A DNA stretch of 38,110 nt from Crocinitomicaceae bacterium (GCA_022447665.1 JAKVAQ010000035.1:1-38110); one strand, 5' to 3'. Positions 1-9,562 are shown, numbered from the stretch's first letter. The notes: generated by a model from the sequence alone, not told the origin. Numbers and translations: made by a program.

Positions 1-715
1 TTTGTGATTTTCCAATAATCTTCTCCCAGCCAATATTAAAGTCAAGATCAGTCTTTAGAATTACTCCATCTTTCATTCCAGCCCCGAAACTTTCTGTACC
101 TCCTACAAAAACTAATGAGTCTCCATCTAAATAAACGCCTTTAAAGAAATCATCTTCAGCTCCTCCCCAAGTCTTTGTCCAAAGCGTATCTCCTAAGCTA
201 TCGGTTCTAACAATGTAAGCATCCAAATTTCCTGAACCATAACTGTATGTTTCACCAACAATTACAAATCCGCTATCTGGTAATTGAACTAAACTGTATG
301 CTCTGTCCCAATCGGAACCTCCATAGGTCTTTTCCCAACGCGGTGAACCATCAATATTGGTTCTCACTAAATAGAAGTCAAATCCTCCTTCGCCAAAACT
401 ATTTGTATATCCTGCTAAAGCGAATGATGAGTCGTTTGCTAAGATTACTTTCTCTCCCCATTCAGAACCTAATCCACCGTAGCTATGCGACCATTTGAAG
501 TTTCCTAATGAATCAACTTTTAATAAAAAGGCATCTGCAGTTCCTGTGCTGAAACTACTCGAGCTTCCTGTGGCGATATAACCTGTATCCAAGGTTTGCT
601 TAATATCTCTCCCGTAATCATAGCCAGAGTTACCATATGTTTTAAGAAAGTGAATGTTCTGACCATAAACGCCAAGCCCAAATCCAATGCTAAATAATAT
701 CAATATTCTCTTCAT
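1..715 (-). CDS. Secreted repeat protein, probable T9SS cargo (partial, C-terminus beyond window)
   Basis: The reading frame is open from an ATG at 713-715 to the window edge (238 codons). It starts with a signal peptide (MKRILILFSIGFGLGVYGQ), so the protein is exported. The rest is built of about 50-residue repeats with the pattern D(S/T)GY.A.G...S...DA.L.K.DSLG...W...YGG, seen about four times. This resembles the beta-propeller-like repeats of large Bacteroidota surface proteins, which usually end in a T9SS sorting domain; that end would lie outside the window. The start is 2 bases below the stop of the DUF5723-like gene, so it is the last visible gene of the operon that starts at 6853. No enzymatic motif is visible, and the specific function is unknown. 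Confidence 0.75.
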   Translation of the reverse strand, partial: MKRILILFSIGFGLGVYGQNIHFLKTYGNSGYDYGRDIKQTLDTGYIATGSSSSFSTGTADAFLLKVDSLGNFKWSHSYGGLGSEWGEKVILANDSSFALAGYTNSFGEGGFDFYLVRTNIDGSPRWEKTYGGSDWDRAYSLVQLPDSGFVIVGETYSYGSGNLDAYIVRTDSLGDTLWTKTWGGAEDDFFKGVYLDGDSLVFVGGTESFGAGMKDGVILKTDLDFNIGWEKIIGKSQ

Positions 716-717
716 AC

Positions 718-1965
718 CTATAGTTTAAAGCGTGCGCTAATGTTTAAACTTCTACCCATCCCAATATTCTTAACGGTCATTCCAAGGAAATTGTGAGTAC
801 CTAGCGACAGACTCATTTTATCCTTAATCCAATAATTTGCCCGCATTCCAAATTGTAATCCTCCAAAACCGCCGTATGAAAGTCTCATACTTCCTGAGAA
901 GTTAGGCGTTGGTTGATAATATGCCCCTGCAAATAAATACGGGAAATAGTCCGCGGTTAAAATTGCTTTAAAACCAAAAATAGCTTGTAGTTTGTTTGGT
1001 GAACCTCTGTCGGCCAACTTTTGAACAACGATTTCAACGGGTAGTGGATCACTTACTCTACCGATTTCCTCTCTATAGTTTACCGTATCTGCAATACTGA
1101 AGTCTTCAAAATTGTATTCGTTGTTTATCAATTGGTTAAACTCAAAACCAGTGTATGAAAGCGAATCTTCCACTTCATAAGATCGGGTGTTTCTGTTCCA
1201 GAAAATCATCCCAAGATTATTGATTTTCAGATTTACGATCTGTCGCACACCTTGCTTTGAGTAGAACAAAAAATTAAGGTTCATGTCAATGGCAAATCCA
1301 CTTCCTAAAAAAGCAGCATACGGGAAGAAGCGATCGGTGAGAAACCCAACCCCAGAGACATCTAAGTTCACGGAATCACCGGCTGCCGTTGTTGTCATTG
1401 AACTAGGACCAAGACGCGCGTTCATTCCTTTTGAACCAGCTACATAACCAATGGTAACGTTAGACATTGTCTTCTTATCAAAGAAACCGACGCTCATCTT
1501 TTGATAATGCTGGTACTGTAGATGAGCCAAAGTCAGCTCTTTCGTTTGTCCGGTGTAATTGGCATTTCCATACATTCCGTATTCAAAGATTCCGGTAGGG
1601 ATATTGGCTGATAAAAAATGATTATCGCTAAAACGAAGCATCATTCCGTATTTTTCTCTTCCCATAGGAGCTATCGAGGGAACGTAATTCGTTATGGACT
1701 GTTCAGCTTCTCCACCAGCAGCGTTATAATTTCCAAATCTTCCGTAGGTCCTGTCTTTGATTTCAGGAGTGATTTCCCCTCCAAACAAAAACTTGTCCAT
1801 AAAGTCATTAGACATTCGATTACTCGTGTAATAATTGAAAGACTGAATCTCTAGAATGTTGTCCTCGTTTATAGTATCCTCAAATACATACATAAACTCC
1901 TGACCAAAAACGGCGTTTCCTCCTGTGAATAGTCCAATTGCTAAAAATAATCTTCCTAATCTCAT
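718..1965 (-). CDS. DUF5723-like outer-membrane beta-barrel protein
   Basis: This 415-residue protein has a signal peptide (about residues 1-21, ending VFGQ). The mature part alternates aromatic and glycine residues in beta-strand-like segments and ends ISARFKL, as expected for an outer-membrane barrel inserted by BAM. The overall pattern (signal, N-terminal plug-like segment with GGEAEQSITNYVPS, PorV/PorP-like strands, late GGFGGLQFGMRANYWIKDK) resembles the DUF5723 family of Bacteroidota, whose role is unknown. Its ATG overlaps the stop of the upstream lipoprotein gene by four bases (1962-1965), which implies translational coupling. The partner secreted protein starts 2 bases after its stop. 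The family call is from recognition, not a search. Confidence 0.75.
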   Translation of the reverse strand: MRLGRLFLAIGLFTGGNAVFGQEFMYVFEDTINEDNILEIQSFNYYTSNRMSNDFMDKFLFGGEITPEIKDRTYGRFGNYNAAGGEAEQSITNYVPSIAPMGREKYGMMLRFSDNHFLSANIPTGIFEYGMYGNANYTGQTKELTLAHLQYQHYQKMSVGFFDKKTMSNVTIGYVAGSKGMNARLGPSSMTTTAAGDSVNLDVSGVGFLTDRFFPYAAFLGSGFAIDMNLNFLFYSKQGVRQIVNLKINNLGMIFWNRNTRSYEVEDSLSYTGFEFNQLINNEYNFEDFSIADTVNYREEIGRVSDPLPVEIVVQKLADRGSPNKLQAIFGFKAILTADYFPYLFAGAYYQPTPNFSGSMRLSYGGFGGLQFGMRANYWIKDKMSLSLGTHNFLGMTVKNIGMGRSLNISARFKL

Positions 1966-3524
1966 AATGCGAAGTTGATGTTAAGATTAGAGTTTATGTT
2001 AAAGTCGAAGAATGCATCTTCAGTAATTTTAATATTATCTCCAGAAGGAGTGGAGAACTGCACATAGAGTATAAGATTGGCACCATTTTCTAGGGCTTCA
2101 ATCGTTTCCAAATCAAGGTTAAACTCGATTAAACCAGTCATAGGGGTTGTTGCATAGGTGATAGCATCGTAGGTACCTGAGTTCAATATGTCGTCTGAAG
2201 TGATTTCTCCGATTTTATTTCCTTCAGCATCAATAATATCTAAATATGCCCATGCTGTTAAAGGAAAACCATTGGTATAACTCATGCGTATAACTCCGTC
2301 TGTAGGTGTGACAGAAGTACTTGCGGTATAATCTATCGCTAATGTATCGGCTATGGTGATGGCATTTGCCCCAAAGCTCAAAGGAAATTCTCCATCTATA
2401 AATAGGTCAAAGGTAGAACCAGGAAAAAATTCATCGTGTCCTCCTGATGTATTACCGAATGGATTAATCTTCAACTCATACCCCAATACAATTGAATCGG
2501 AGAGGTTTTCTAAGAAAGCCAATAAGTTGGAATTGGAGTTGTTGATTTCAAAAGGGTAGAAGGTAGGTGTGAAATCATAGTATCCACCGCTGGCCGGATT
2601 AATGTTTACGGATTGATTTAAAAGTGGGAATGTCATATCAACAGCACTACCTGTTTTTGTGTTGATTCCAGTAACTTTAGTAATCTTCGCTTGAGCAATA
2701 AGATTGAATCCATTTCGAATAGACATGTTCAAGTCGATCGAATCTAGTTCAATTGATCCCGATAAGATCTTATTCATAAAAGGGAGTTTAATGCCCGTTG
2801 TATCTGTAAACGTGTATGACCCAAAATATCCTCTTGCATAGCTTGGTACAAGATCTTTAAATGATATCTCGTAAATCACGCTATCCCCACTTGTTATTGT
2901 GTAAGAGTCAACGGTTTCATTTGATCCCATGGTGAGTGCTGCCTCAATGGTATTGATTTTATTCCCATCTGATCCAGTAAGATTCATTAAGTGAGCAGAG
3001 AGATCTAATTGATCAGTAATGGTGGCAGGAATTTCCGTTGAACCCGCTTCAAGATTATAGCTTCTTGTTAAAGGAATGCCTAAATATGTTAATCCCGTAA
3101 AAGAGAAGTCTACAGTTGATTTTCCTTCCCAAGGAGAAGTAATATTTACATCAGCTAAACCAGATTGAATCAGCACTTCTTTTAATTCAATTTGCCCTAA
3201 ATCATATTCTTGATCGTAATTATCGCCAAAAGAAAATCCTGGATTTACAGTTAATGAAGGAACTCCAATGGCTGATTTAGCGATGATTGTTGTGTCGGGT
3301 AAATCAATTAAAGTATCGACTGAAAAGGAATATACAGGTTCGTTAATCACGAATGATAAGTATCCATCTCCATTTGTTTCTTGGTAAGAAGTATCGATTA
3401 AGTCATCGAGGGTAAGGGTGCCATGAACCAAGGGAGCAGTCCAGCTTGTACCCCAAGTAGTCTTTTCCTTTTTACAAGAAAAAAAGACAAATAGTATCGC
3501 AACGAGTGCCAGTAATTTCGGCAT
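1962..3524 (-). CDS. Large lipoprotein of unknown function
   Basis: A 520-residue protein with a lipoprotein signal: a hydrophobic core followed by the lipobox-like FFSCKKE, putting the lipidated cysteine at about residue 17. The remainder is low in cysteine, rich in Asp, Thr, Ser and Gly, and made of beta-strand-like segments, which suggests stacked beta-sandwich domains on the outer membrane. I recognise no enzyme motif. It lies 74 bases below the DUF4249 gene and overlaps the barrel gene by four bases, so all probably share one transcript. The pairing with a barrel protein suggests a surface complex, but that is inference. Confidence 0.75.
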   Translation of the reverse strand: MPKLLALVAILFVFFSCKKEKTTWGTSWTAPLVHGTLTLDDLIDTSYQETNGDGYLSFVINEPVYSFSVDTLIDLPDTTIIAKSAIGVPSLTVNPGFSFGDNYDQEYDLGQIELKEVLIQSGLADVNITSPWEGKSTVDFSFTGLTYLGIPLTRSYNLEAGSTEIPATITDQLDLSAHLMNLTGSDGNKINTIEAALTMGSNETVDSYTITSGDSVIYEISFKDLVPSYARGYFGSYTFTDTTGIKLPFMNKILSGSIELDSIDLNMSIRNGFNLIAQAKITKVTGINTKTGSAVDMTFPLLNQSVNINPASGGYYDFTPTFYPFEINNSNSNLLAFLENLSDSIVLGYELKINPFGNTSGGHDEFFPGSTFDLFIDGEFPLSFGANAITIADTLAIDYTASTSVTPTDGVIRMSYTNGFPLTAWAYLDIIDAEGNKIGEITSDDILNSGTYDAITYATTPMTGLIEFNLDLETIEALENGANLILYVQFSTPSGDNIKITEDAFFDFNINSNLNINFAL

Positions 3525-3598
3525 TTCTAAGTGTTTTGGAAAATAACGAAGTTACGGATAAAATCGTTGGTAGCTACTGTCTTGGAATTAGAAGGAGT

Positions 3599-4486
3599 TT
3601 ACTCCACCCAAAGTGTATCTGAATAAATACTTGCTCCTCCAAAAATACCAAGACCGTTTTCTACATTAGAATATACTCTTACCGGTTCAGCAAAAGGATT
3701 CCCTTGCGTTTCAACGTATTTATTGTAGGAGATTTTGTATTGATATAAATCATAACTCAAGCTACGAATTGTGATAGCATGACAAATGAGTTCCTCATCA
3801 CTTTCCATATAAATATCACGCTCTCCTGTAAATGTGAAATTTTGACCGTTAAAAGTTTTGTCGCTAAAAAAGAATTCAAGGTCATAAGTTTTACCATCGA
3901 CATCTTCAAATCCATTGTCTACATAAGTCTCATTTGTAGAATAATAAGCATCTTCATAATACACGGTATCAAAGGTTTCAAAATCAAAATAGGCGTAATA
4001 AGATACACAAGTGACACTGTAATAATTATCTTCTCCTGCAGGGTCATTTACGTTAATGCTGAATTCGAGATTACCTTGACTATTCATTAAGGTGTCTATA
4101 CTTATTGGAACAATAGGTTGTGGCGCTGTAGACTGGGCAGAGATGGAAACATAACCAGATTTTTCGGCCCTTAATTCATAGGTAACACCTATTGCAGGCA
4201 TGGTAGAAGCCAGGTAATAATTCCCTTCTGTTGTTTCGGTTAATGTAGCAACTAAAGAACCGTCTCCAAGATGCAGAGTAACATTTGCCCCGGTTATAAT
4301 TGGGTGAATTGTATTTTGATCAATGATAGATTTACTGCGTTGAAGATTCACCCACAGGGTATCATTTGCCTCAAAAATTGAGTTAAAGACCAACTTAGGG
4401 TCTGACTGTTCCGCATTCAACGGAATTTCTTTTTCACATGAAATGAAGAAACTAGCTAATATAGTAAGTGAGAATATCTTTTTCAT
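3599..4486 (-). CDS. DUF4249 family lipoprotein
   Basis: A 295-residue lipoprotein. The signal peptide ends in the lipobox-like FISCEKE (lipidated Cys at about residue 17), followed by the DUF4249 pattern: early 'LVFNSIFEANDTLWVNLQRS', a carboxypeptidase-regulatory-like beta-sandwich ('ITGANVTLHLGDG...GNYY'), then a C-terminal domain with many Tyr, Asp and Glu. DUF4249 proteins in Bacteroidota are almost always encoded next to a TonB-dependent receptor, and the receptor here ends 3 bases upstream. It probably works as the surface-exposed partner of that receptor; the ligand is unknown. Low G in the coding strand matches the neighbours. Confidence 0.85.
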   Translation of the reverse strand: MKKIFSLTILASFFISCEKEIPLNAEQSDPKLVFNSIFEANDTLWVNLQRSKSIIDQNTIHPIITGANVTLHLGDGSLVATLTETTEGNYYLASTMPAIGVTYELRAEKSGYVSISAQSTAPQPIVPISIDTLMNSQGNLEFSINVNDPAGEDNYYSVTCVSYYAYFDFETFDTVYYEDAYYSTNETYVDNGFEDVDGKTYDLEFFFSDKTFNGQNFTFTGERDIYMESDEELICHAITIRSLSYDLYQYKISYNKYVETQGNPFAEPVRVYSNVENGLGIFGGASIYSDTLWVE

Positions 4487-4489
4487 GTC

Positions 4490-6853
4490 TTAAAATTTAA
4501 AGCTGTAAGAAACTGAAGGTAGAATAGGGAACAGGCTAATTTGTTTTAGCACTGGTTCATTCCCACCTTTTAATAAACCGTATTCTAAATAGAAAGGATT
4601 TTGTCGGTTGTAAGTATTGTAAACACCAAAGCTCCAAGTAGCAGTTCCCCATTTTTTCTCTTTATGGAGGTTTGCTCCAATATCAAGTCTATGATAAGAT
4701 GGCATTCTATAATTGTTTCGTGATTCAATGTGTTGAATAGTGGCTGAACCAAAACCGCCATCCTGAATAGCTCCGTACTCTTGGAATGCAAGTGTAACAG
4801 CGTTTCCAGTTCCGTAAACCCATACTACACCAAAGTCCCATTTATCACTCAGTTTATGCGTAACCACAACACTGATATCATGTCTTCTATCATATCTGTA
4901 AGGAAAAATTTCACCTTGGTTCAGGTTTTCAAATTGTCTATTTGTCCATCCTAGGGTATATCCAATCCATCCTGTAGTTTTGCCTGTTCTTTTTTCCAAT
5001 AAAACCTCTAAACCATAACTCCATCCGCGGCCAGTTTCTACAAGGCTTTCCCAATTTCCAGTATTTGAGAAAAAGCTAGCACCCTCTTTATACTCAATAA
5101 GGTTCCTCATATCTTTATAATATGCTTCTGTTGAAACATAGTAACCGTTGTTTAAATCTCTGGAATACCCCAATGCAACTTGATGAGCAAATTGTGGAGC
5201 AATACTATCAGTTGCCGGAACCCAGAGATCTGTTGGTAAGCCAATGCTTGTATTGGTCAATAGATGAAGGAATTGTGCTGTTCTTGCATATGAAGCTTTA
5301 AGCGAAGATTTCTCATCTAGCTTATAATTGATAGAAGCCCTTGGCTGTAACGCTCCATAGTATTTATCTCTTACGACGAAGTTTGAAAAGTGAACTCCAG
5401 CATTCATCATAAATCGTTTGCCTATAATGAAGTCATCTTGCACGTAGCCGAAAAATTCATGTGCGAAAGTCTTATCAGAGCCATAGGTCAAGTTAGTATT
5501 CCCCCCTGTTGGATCATTCACTTGTATTTGATTGACGCCAGGTGTAAAGGTGTGATAGGTGTTGCCTACCCCAAATTGAATTTTATGTTTTGGGTTAGGG
5601 TAGTAGTAGAAACTTATGTTTCCTCCCCAATCTAAAATACCAGAATCATAATCAAAAGAAAAATCTTCTGCGGTATTACTTGGGTCTGATGCGAGATAAT
5701 CTCTTCCAGAAAATCCAGTATTGAATTTGTATTCAGAAAAATTGACGGTGGTATTGGCAAATAGTTTTGGAGAGAATTTATGGTTCCATCTTAAGGCCAT
5801 AATCTTATTACCCCATTTCATGCCCCCAGTTGACTCATCCACTCTACCTTCTCCCGTTGAAAAATCATTGTATTCGTATCTATTGTTTATGTAAAACTTA
5901 TCGTTACCGAGGTAAGCTGAAAAATAGAGTCTATCCTTTGAGCTAAAAATATGATTCACTTTGGCATTAACGTCATAAAAGAAATAACCTCCTGTTACTT
6001 CATCTCCTTCGGCATTTTTGTTGGCTAGGTTTATAAATGGTTTTGCTAGGAGGTCAATATATGTCCTTCTTGCTGAAATCATAAAAGAAGTTTTGTCCTT
6101 TATAATTGGCCCATTCAGCATTAATTTAGAAGAGATAATTCCTACAGATCCTTCACCATGAATTTGTTTCATATCCCCTTCATTCATATGAATATCAATT
6201 ACGGAAGATATTCTTCCGCCATATTCTGCGGGGAAACCACCTTTAACTAACTTAACAGAATTGATGGCGTCGGCATTAAACACAGAAAAGAAACCGAAGA
6301 GATGGTTGGCATTATAAATTGGTACTCCGTCGAGTAGGATTAAATTTTGATCAGGTCCGCCACCTCGAACGTACAAGCCACTCGAGCCTTCGCTTCCAGA
6401 TTGAATGCCAGGAAGCAATTGAGCTGTTTTGATAATATCTCGCTCGCCAAGGAGTACTGGTAAGGTTTTTACTTTATCCATGGAGAGCTCAATGGTTCCC
6501 ATTTCTGTTGTTTCGTGTTCTTGTTTTTGACCAACGACAGTAACGACATCTAAAGTTCCTTTGGGTTTAAACTGAATATCCAGTTCAATGTCTTGATCAA
6601 GGGTAATCAGTTTTTTTTCTGGTTCTTTTCCTACAAAGCTGAAGATTACTTCGTATTCGCCATTCTCTAGCGTGAGACTGTAAAATCCGAACGTATTCGC
6701 AATTACTCCTAGGCCAAGTTCTGGAACATAAACTTTTGCTCCAATCATGGCTTCACCTGTTTCGGCATCTTTTAAATATCCACTTATCGTGCTCTTTTCT
6801 TGCGCTATTAAATAGCCCGAGCAAAATAAGAGAGTTAATAGGAAGTGTCGCAT
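4490..6853 (-). CDS. TonB-dependent receptor with carboxypeptidase-regulatory-like N-terminal domain
   Basis: A 787-residue outer-membrane active transporter. Order: signal peptide (about 1-17, ending LIAQ); a CarboxypepD_reg-like beta-sandwich at about 20-105 ('ISGYLKDAETGEAMIGAKVYV', 'NTFGFYSLTL'); a TonB plug at about 115-230 with the typical 'GLYVRGGGPDQNLILLDGVP' and 'GGFPAEYGGRISSVIDI'; then the 22-strand barrel ending in an aromatic residue (SYSFKF). These receptors take up siderophores, B12 or other substrates using TonB-ExbB energy. A -7 element (TAATTTTG on the minus strand, 6880-6887) lies just upstream, so this is the first gene of a five-gene operon. No cobalamin riboswitch precedes it, so I do not link it to the B12 cluster. 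Confidence 0.92.
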   Translation of the reverse strand: MRHFLLTLLFCSGYLIAQEKSTISGYLKDAETGEAMIGAKVYVPELGLGVIANTFGFYSLTLENGEYEVIFSFVGKEPEKKLITLDQDIELDIQFKPKGTLDVVTVVGQKQEHETTEMGTIELSMDKVKTLPVLLGERDIIKTAQLLPGIQSGSEGSSGLYVRGGGPDQNLILLDGVPIYNANHLFGFFSVFNADAINSVKLVKGGFPAEYGGRISSVIDIHMNEGDMKQIHGEGSVGIISSKLMLNGPIIKDKTSFMISARRTYIDLLAKPFINLANKNAEGDEVTGGYFFYDVNAKVNHIFSSKDRLYFSAYLGNDKFYINNRYEYNDFSTGEGRVDESTGGMKWGNKIMALRWNHKFSPKLFANTTVNFSEYKFNTGFSGRDYLASDPSNTAEDFSFDYDSGILDWGGNISFYYYPNPKHKIQFGVGNTYHTFTPGVNQIQVNDPTGGNTNLTYGSDKTFAHEFFGYVQDDFIIGKRFMMNAGVHFSNFVVRDKYYGALQPRASINYKLDEKSSLKASYARTAQFLHLLTNTSIGLPTDLWVPATDSIAPQFAHQVALGYSRDLNNGYYVSTEAYYKDMRNLIEYKEGASFFSNTGNWESLVETGRGWSYGLEVLLEKRTGKTTGWIGYTLGWTNRQFENLNQGEIFPYRYDRRHDISVVVTHKLSDKWDFGVVWVYGTGNAVTLAFQEYGAIQDGGFGSATIQHIESRNNYRMPSYHRLDIGANLHKEKKWGTATWSFGVYNTYNRQNPFYLEYGLLKGGNEPVLKQISLFPILPSVSYSFKF

Positions 6854-6879
6854 TCAATATGTTTTGAGTTAAGTCGAAT

Positions 6880-6887
6880 CAAAATTA
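6880..6887 (-). promoter_or_regulatory. Probable -7 element of the TonB receptor operon
   Basis: On the minus strand this reads TAATTTTG, matching the Bacteroidota -7 consensus TAnnTTTG. Transcription would start near 6874, giving a leader of about 20 bases. I see no TTG at the expected -33 position, so this is a partial promoter. Confidence 0.45.
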
Positions 6888-6934
6888 GGTTCCCCTATGC
6901 AAATAACCGCTAATTTTTAAAAATATTATGATAC

Positions 6935-6962
6935 AAAAAAACCCAGACCAAAAGGCCTGGGT
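6935..6962 (-). terminator. Rho-independent terminator of the redoxin gene
   Basis: The minus strand carries a 9-pair stem (ACCCAGGCC / GGTCTGGGT, one G-U pair) with a TTTT loop, followed by a run of six T. It starts 24 bases after the stop of the redoxin gene and precedes the TonB receptor operon. Confidence 0.85.
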
Positions 6963-6985
6963 CTCTTCAATTATATTCTTACTAA

Positions 6986-7801
6986 TTACTTAGTAACTTG
7001 AAATTTAATGTTCTCAATTTTATCGTTTAAAGTAACCTGAGCAATGTATTGTCCAGCTTCTAATTCAGTAGCATCAAAGTTAACGTTGTTAGTTCCAGTA
7101 ACTGAAGAAGTAGTAGTTGTTAAAACAGTTTGACCAACCATGTTTAAGATGTTGATTGATACTGTTCCAGCAGTTTCAGCTGAATAGGAAATTGCAAATG
7201 TGTTCACAGCAGGGTTAGGGAATACAGATAAAGCCGATAAAGCTTCTTCTTCCTCAACTGAAGCAAAAGAACATGCCATAGGTGAAGGAGAGAATCCCGA
7301 AGGGAATACTGCTTCAAGATTAGCCACAGTTGAAATTGGCCAAATATCGTTAGCAATTACTTTGTTATCAGGCCCAATTAATACGTAAGTAGGGTAAGCA
7401 CTTACACCGAAATCAGTGTCCACAGCTGCACAACCACCTTCGTTACTCACTGCAGGAGCATGGTTGGTTGAACCACCATGAGTAGATTTAAAAGCGTCTA
7501 CTTCTGCATTATTATCTGTACCATTGTTAATTGCTAAGCAATAAACGTCACCTGTATTGCATCCGTACTTGTCGTAGAATTCATTGAAAACTGGAGAAGT
7601 AGAAATACAAGGAGGACACGTGTCAAAAAAGAAATCCAAGAAAACGTACTTGCCAGAAGCCGTTATCGTATAAAGATTGTGTGAGTTACCTTTTGTATCA
7701 GTAACTGTAAAGTCGTTTACTGTTGCTCCAACAGCATAAGTAGACTGAGCCATAGCAAGCGGTGCACAAGCAATAGCTAAAAGTGTAAAGAATTTTTTCA
7801 T
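6986..7801 (-). CDS. Secreted TlpA-like redoxin with T9SS type A sorting domain
   Basis: From the ATG at 7801 the protein has about 271 residues: a signal peptide (MKKFFTLLAIACAPLAMAQ), a thioredoxin fold with the redox pair CPPC in 'DFFFDTCPPCIST', and a C-terminal type A sorting domain of about 75 residues ('LSVFPNPAVNTFAISYS' ... 'FDATELEAGQYIAQV' ... 'KFQVTK'). It should be exported by Sec, then moved to the surface by the type IX system, and act as a thiol-disulfide reductase or oxidase. ATG codons at 7831 and 7807 are alternatives. I prefer 7801 because it puts the positive charges directly before the hydrophobic core. A possible -7 box (7829-7836) would also make the 7831 start untranscribed. 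It is a single gene with its own terminator. Confidence 0.85.
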   Translation of the reverse strand: MKKFFTLLAIACAPLAMAQSTYAVGATVNDFTVTDTKGNSHNLYTITASGKYVFLDFFFDTCPPCISTSPVFNEFYDKYGCNTGDVYCLAINNGTDNNAEVDAFKSTHGGSTNHAPAVSNEGGCAAVDTDFGVSAYPTYVLIGPDNKVIANDIWPISTVANLEAVFPSGFSPSPMACSFASVEEEEALSALSVFPNPAVNTFAISYSAETAGTVSINILNMVGQTVLTTTTSSVTGTNNVNFDATELEAGQYIAQVTLNDKIENIKFQVTK

Positions 7802-7892
7802 AAACATGGTTTTTTGTTTTGTTTTTATCAAATATCAGCAATAAGATACTTAATAAAAAATAATAATGGCGCTTAAAATAGGAAACCCAAAT

Positions 7893-7920
7893 AAAAAAGG
7901 CCGCTGTTCAGGCGGCCTTT
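7893..7920 (-). terminator. Rho-independent terminator of gap
   Basis: Perfect 9-pair stem, AAAGGCCGC / GCGGCCTTT, with a 7-base loop (7905-7911). Read on the minus strand it is followed by a T-rich tail (7893-7898), 22 bases after the gap stop codon. Confidence 0.85.
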
Positions 7921-7942
7921 AAGTATTATATTTATTAGAGTT

Positions 7943-9394
7943 CTAGTAGTAAATAAGTCTTCTAACCTTGGCAATATACTTCGCTAAACGAATAACTTGC
8001 TTCGTATATCCATACTCGTTATCGTACCAAGTATAAAGTACTACACTTTTTCCATCAGGTGATACTAAAGTAGCAGGAGCATCGTAAACCGAACAACAAA
8101 CATTTCCAATAATGTCATTAGATACTAACTCTTCATCCATTGAGTACCAAATCTGATTTACTAAAGCACCTTTTAAAGCTGCTTCTTTAATCGTTGCGTT
8201 TACCTCTTCAACCGAAGTCTCTTTATTTAGAGTAAGGTTCATTATAGCAAGTGAACCATTAGGAGTTGGTACACGAACAGCGTTTGCGGTAAGTTTATTT
8301 GATAACGAAGGGATTACTTTGGTTACTGCCTTACCAGCACCTGTAGAAGTAATTACCATGTTAATTGCTGCTGAACGACCGCGACGTGCTTTCTTGTGCA
8401 TGTTGTCCAATAGGTTCTGGTCATTCGTATAGGCATGTACTGTTTCAATATGTCCTTTTTCAACACCGAAATTATCTTCAATAACTTTTAATATTGGTGA
8501 AATAGCATTTGTGGTACAAGAAGCTGCCGAGAAGATTTTCTCGTTTTCAAGATCTAATTCTCCATGGTTAATACCGTAAACTATATTTGGAATACCTCCG
8601 CCTGGCGCAGTTAAAAGAACCTTTTCGGCTCCTTTACTTGAAAGGTGACGTGATAAAGCTTCTTTATCCTTGAAAATACCTGTATTATCAATAATCAAAG
8701 CATTGTTGATTCCGTAAGCGGTGTAATCAATATCTTCTGGATTACTTGCTTCAATCATTTTAATAATCTGACCATTAACGATCAAGTTCTTTCCTTCAAG
8801 GTCAACATCAACAGTTCCTTTGAACTCGTCATGCACAGAGTCATTTCTTAATAAAGCAGCTCTTTTGATTAATTGTTCATCAGAAGTATTTCTAGTAACA
8901 ATTGCTCTAATTCTCAATTGTTGTCCTTTACCTGCTTGTTTGATTAATTCTCTAGCAGCTAAACGTCCAATACGTCCGAAACCGTAAAGTACAACATCTC
9001 TTGGCTCAAGTGCGAAGTCTTTATTTTCAATTAATGAACCAAGCTTATTTTTAAGGTAATCTGAAGTAGAAGCGAAGTTATCTTTTTCTGAAATCCACTC
9101 GTAAGCTAATTTTCCTATGTCAATTTTTGCGGGTGGAATGTCAAGGTTATAAAGCTCTTCTGCCAAAGCAGAGGTAGTAGAGATGAAAATTTCTTTCCCC
9201 ACAGTTTTCTTAGCATAGTCATGTAAGTTAATCACTTCCGAAGCAGTAATGTCGACTAAGTGATTTCTAAACAATACAAGCTCAATACCTTTGTTGTAAA
9301 GTAAATTCCCTACAAAGTTGGCAAGCTTAACTGCTGCTCTTTCTTTGTCAAGATAGCTTTTTAACTCTTTTTCGTATCCTAGTACAGATTCCAT
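7943..9394 (-). CDS. gap: Glyceraldehyde-3-phosphate dehydrogenase, long form
   Basis: This 483-residue cytoplasmic enzyme converts glyceraldehyde 3-phosphate to 1,3-bisphosphoglycerate in glycolysis, or the reverse. Residues about 133-483 are the GAPDH core: Rossmann motif GFGRIGR (138-144), active-site SAASCTTNAISP with the catalytic cysteine at about 293, the catalytic histidine in 'HIETVHAYTNDQNLLD' (about 320), and the late 'WYDNEYGYTKQV' motif. The first 130 or so residues are an extension absent from classical GAPDH of about 335 residues. Such roughly 480-residue forms are common in Bacteroidota, so it is not a local fusion. The extension is mostly helical and acts in an unknown way. 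Own terminator downstream; a -7 box lies at 9442-9449. Confidence 0.95.
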   Translation of the reverse strand: MESVLGYEKELKSYLDKERAAVKLANFVGNLLYNKGIELVLFRNHLVDITASEVINLHDYAKKTVGKEIFISTTSALAEELYNLDIPPAKIDIGKLAYEWISEKDNFASTSDYLKNKLGSLIENKDFALEPRDVVLYGFGRIGRLAARELIKQAGKGQQLRIRAIVTRNTSDEQLIKRAALLRNDSVHDEFKGTVDVDLEGKNLIVNGQIIKMIEASNPEDIDYTAYGINNALIIDNTGIFKDKEALSRHLSSKGAEKVLLTAPGGGIPNIVYGINHGELDLENEKIFSAASCTTNAISPILKVIEDNFGVEKGHIETVHAYTNDQNLLDNMHKKARRGRSAAINMVITSTGAGKAVTKVIPSLSNKLTANAVRVPTPNGSLAIMNLTLNKETSVEEVNATIKEAALKGALVNQIWYSMDEELVSNDIIGNVCCSVYDAPATLVSPDGKSVVLYTWYDNEYGYTKQVIRLAKYIAKVRRLIYY

Positions 9395-9441
9395 TCAATT
9401 TAATTTTGAGGGCCCCGGAATGCAAGGGGCTATTTTTTGTG

Positions 9442-9449
9442 CAAATGTA
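9442..9449 (-). promoter_or_regulatory. Probable -7 element of gap
   Basis: Reads TACATTTG on the minus strand, a full match to TAnnTTTG, about 48 bases above the gap start. A TTG at the usual -33 position is not seen. Confidence 0.45.
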
Positions 9450-9526
9450 AGGCCTTAATCGTTTTTGAGGAAAAAAAAGGCCCAAAAAATGGGCAGTAGA
9501 TTTCAACAGGTTTTAAACTTTAGGGC

Positions 9527-9557
9527 AAAAAAAATCCCGACGCTGAGGTCGGGATTT
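9527..9557 (-). terminator. Rho-independent terminator of rpoD
   Basis: Perfect 10-pair stem (AAATCCCGAC / GTCGGGATTT) with a 6-base loop at 9542-9547. On the minus strand it ends in eight T (9527-9534), and it begins just after the rpoD stop codon. Confidence 0.9.
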
Positions 9558-9562
9558 AATTC

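Noticed and set aside
4490-6853. TonB-dependent receptor as a vitamin B12 transporter (BtuB)
   Set aside because: No cobalamin riboswitch or B12 gene is near it, and the DUF4249 pairing is general. Substrate cannot be told from the sequence.
7943-9394. Long GAPDH as a novel fusion protein
   Set aside because: GAPDH of about 480 residues with this extension is the usual form in many Bacteroidota, so it is not a local novelty.
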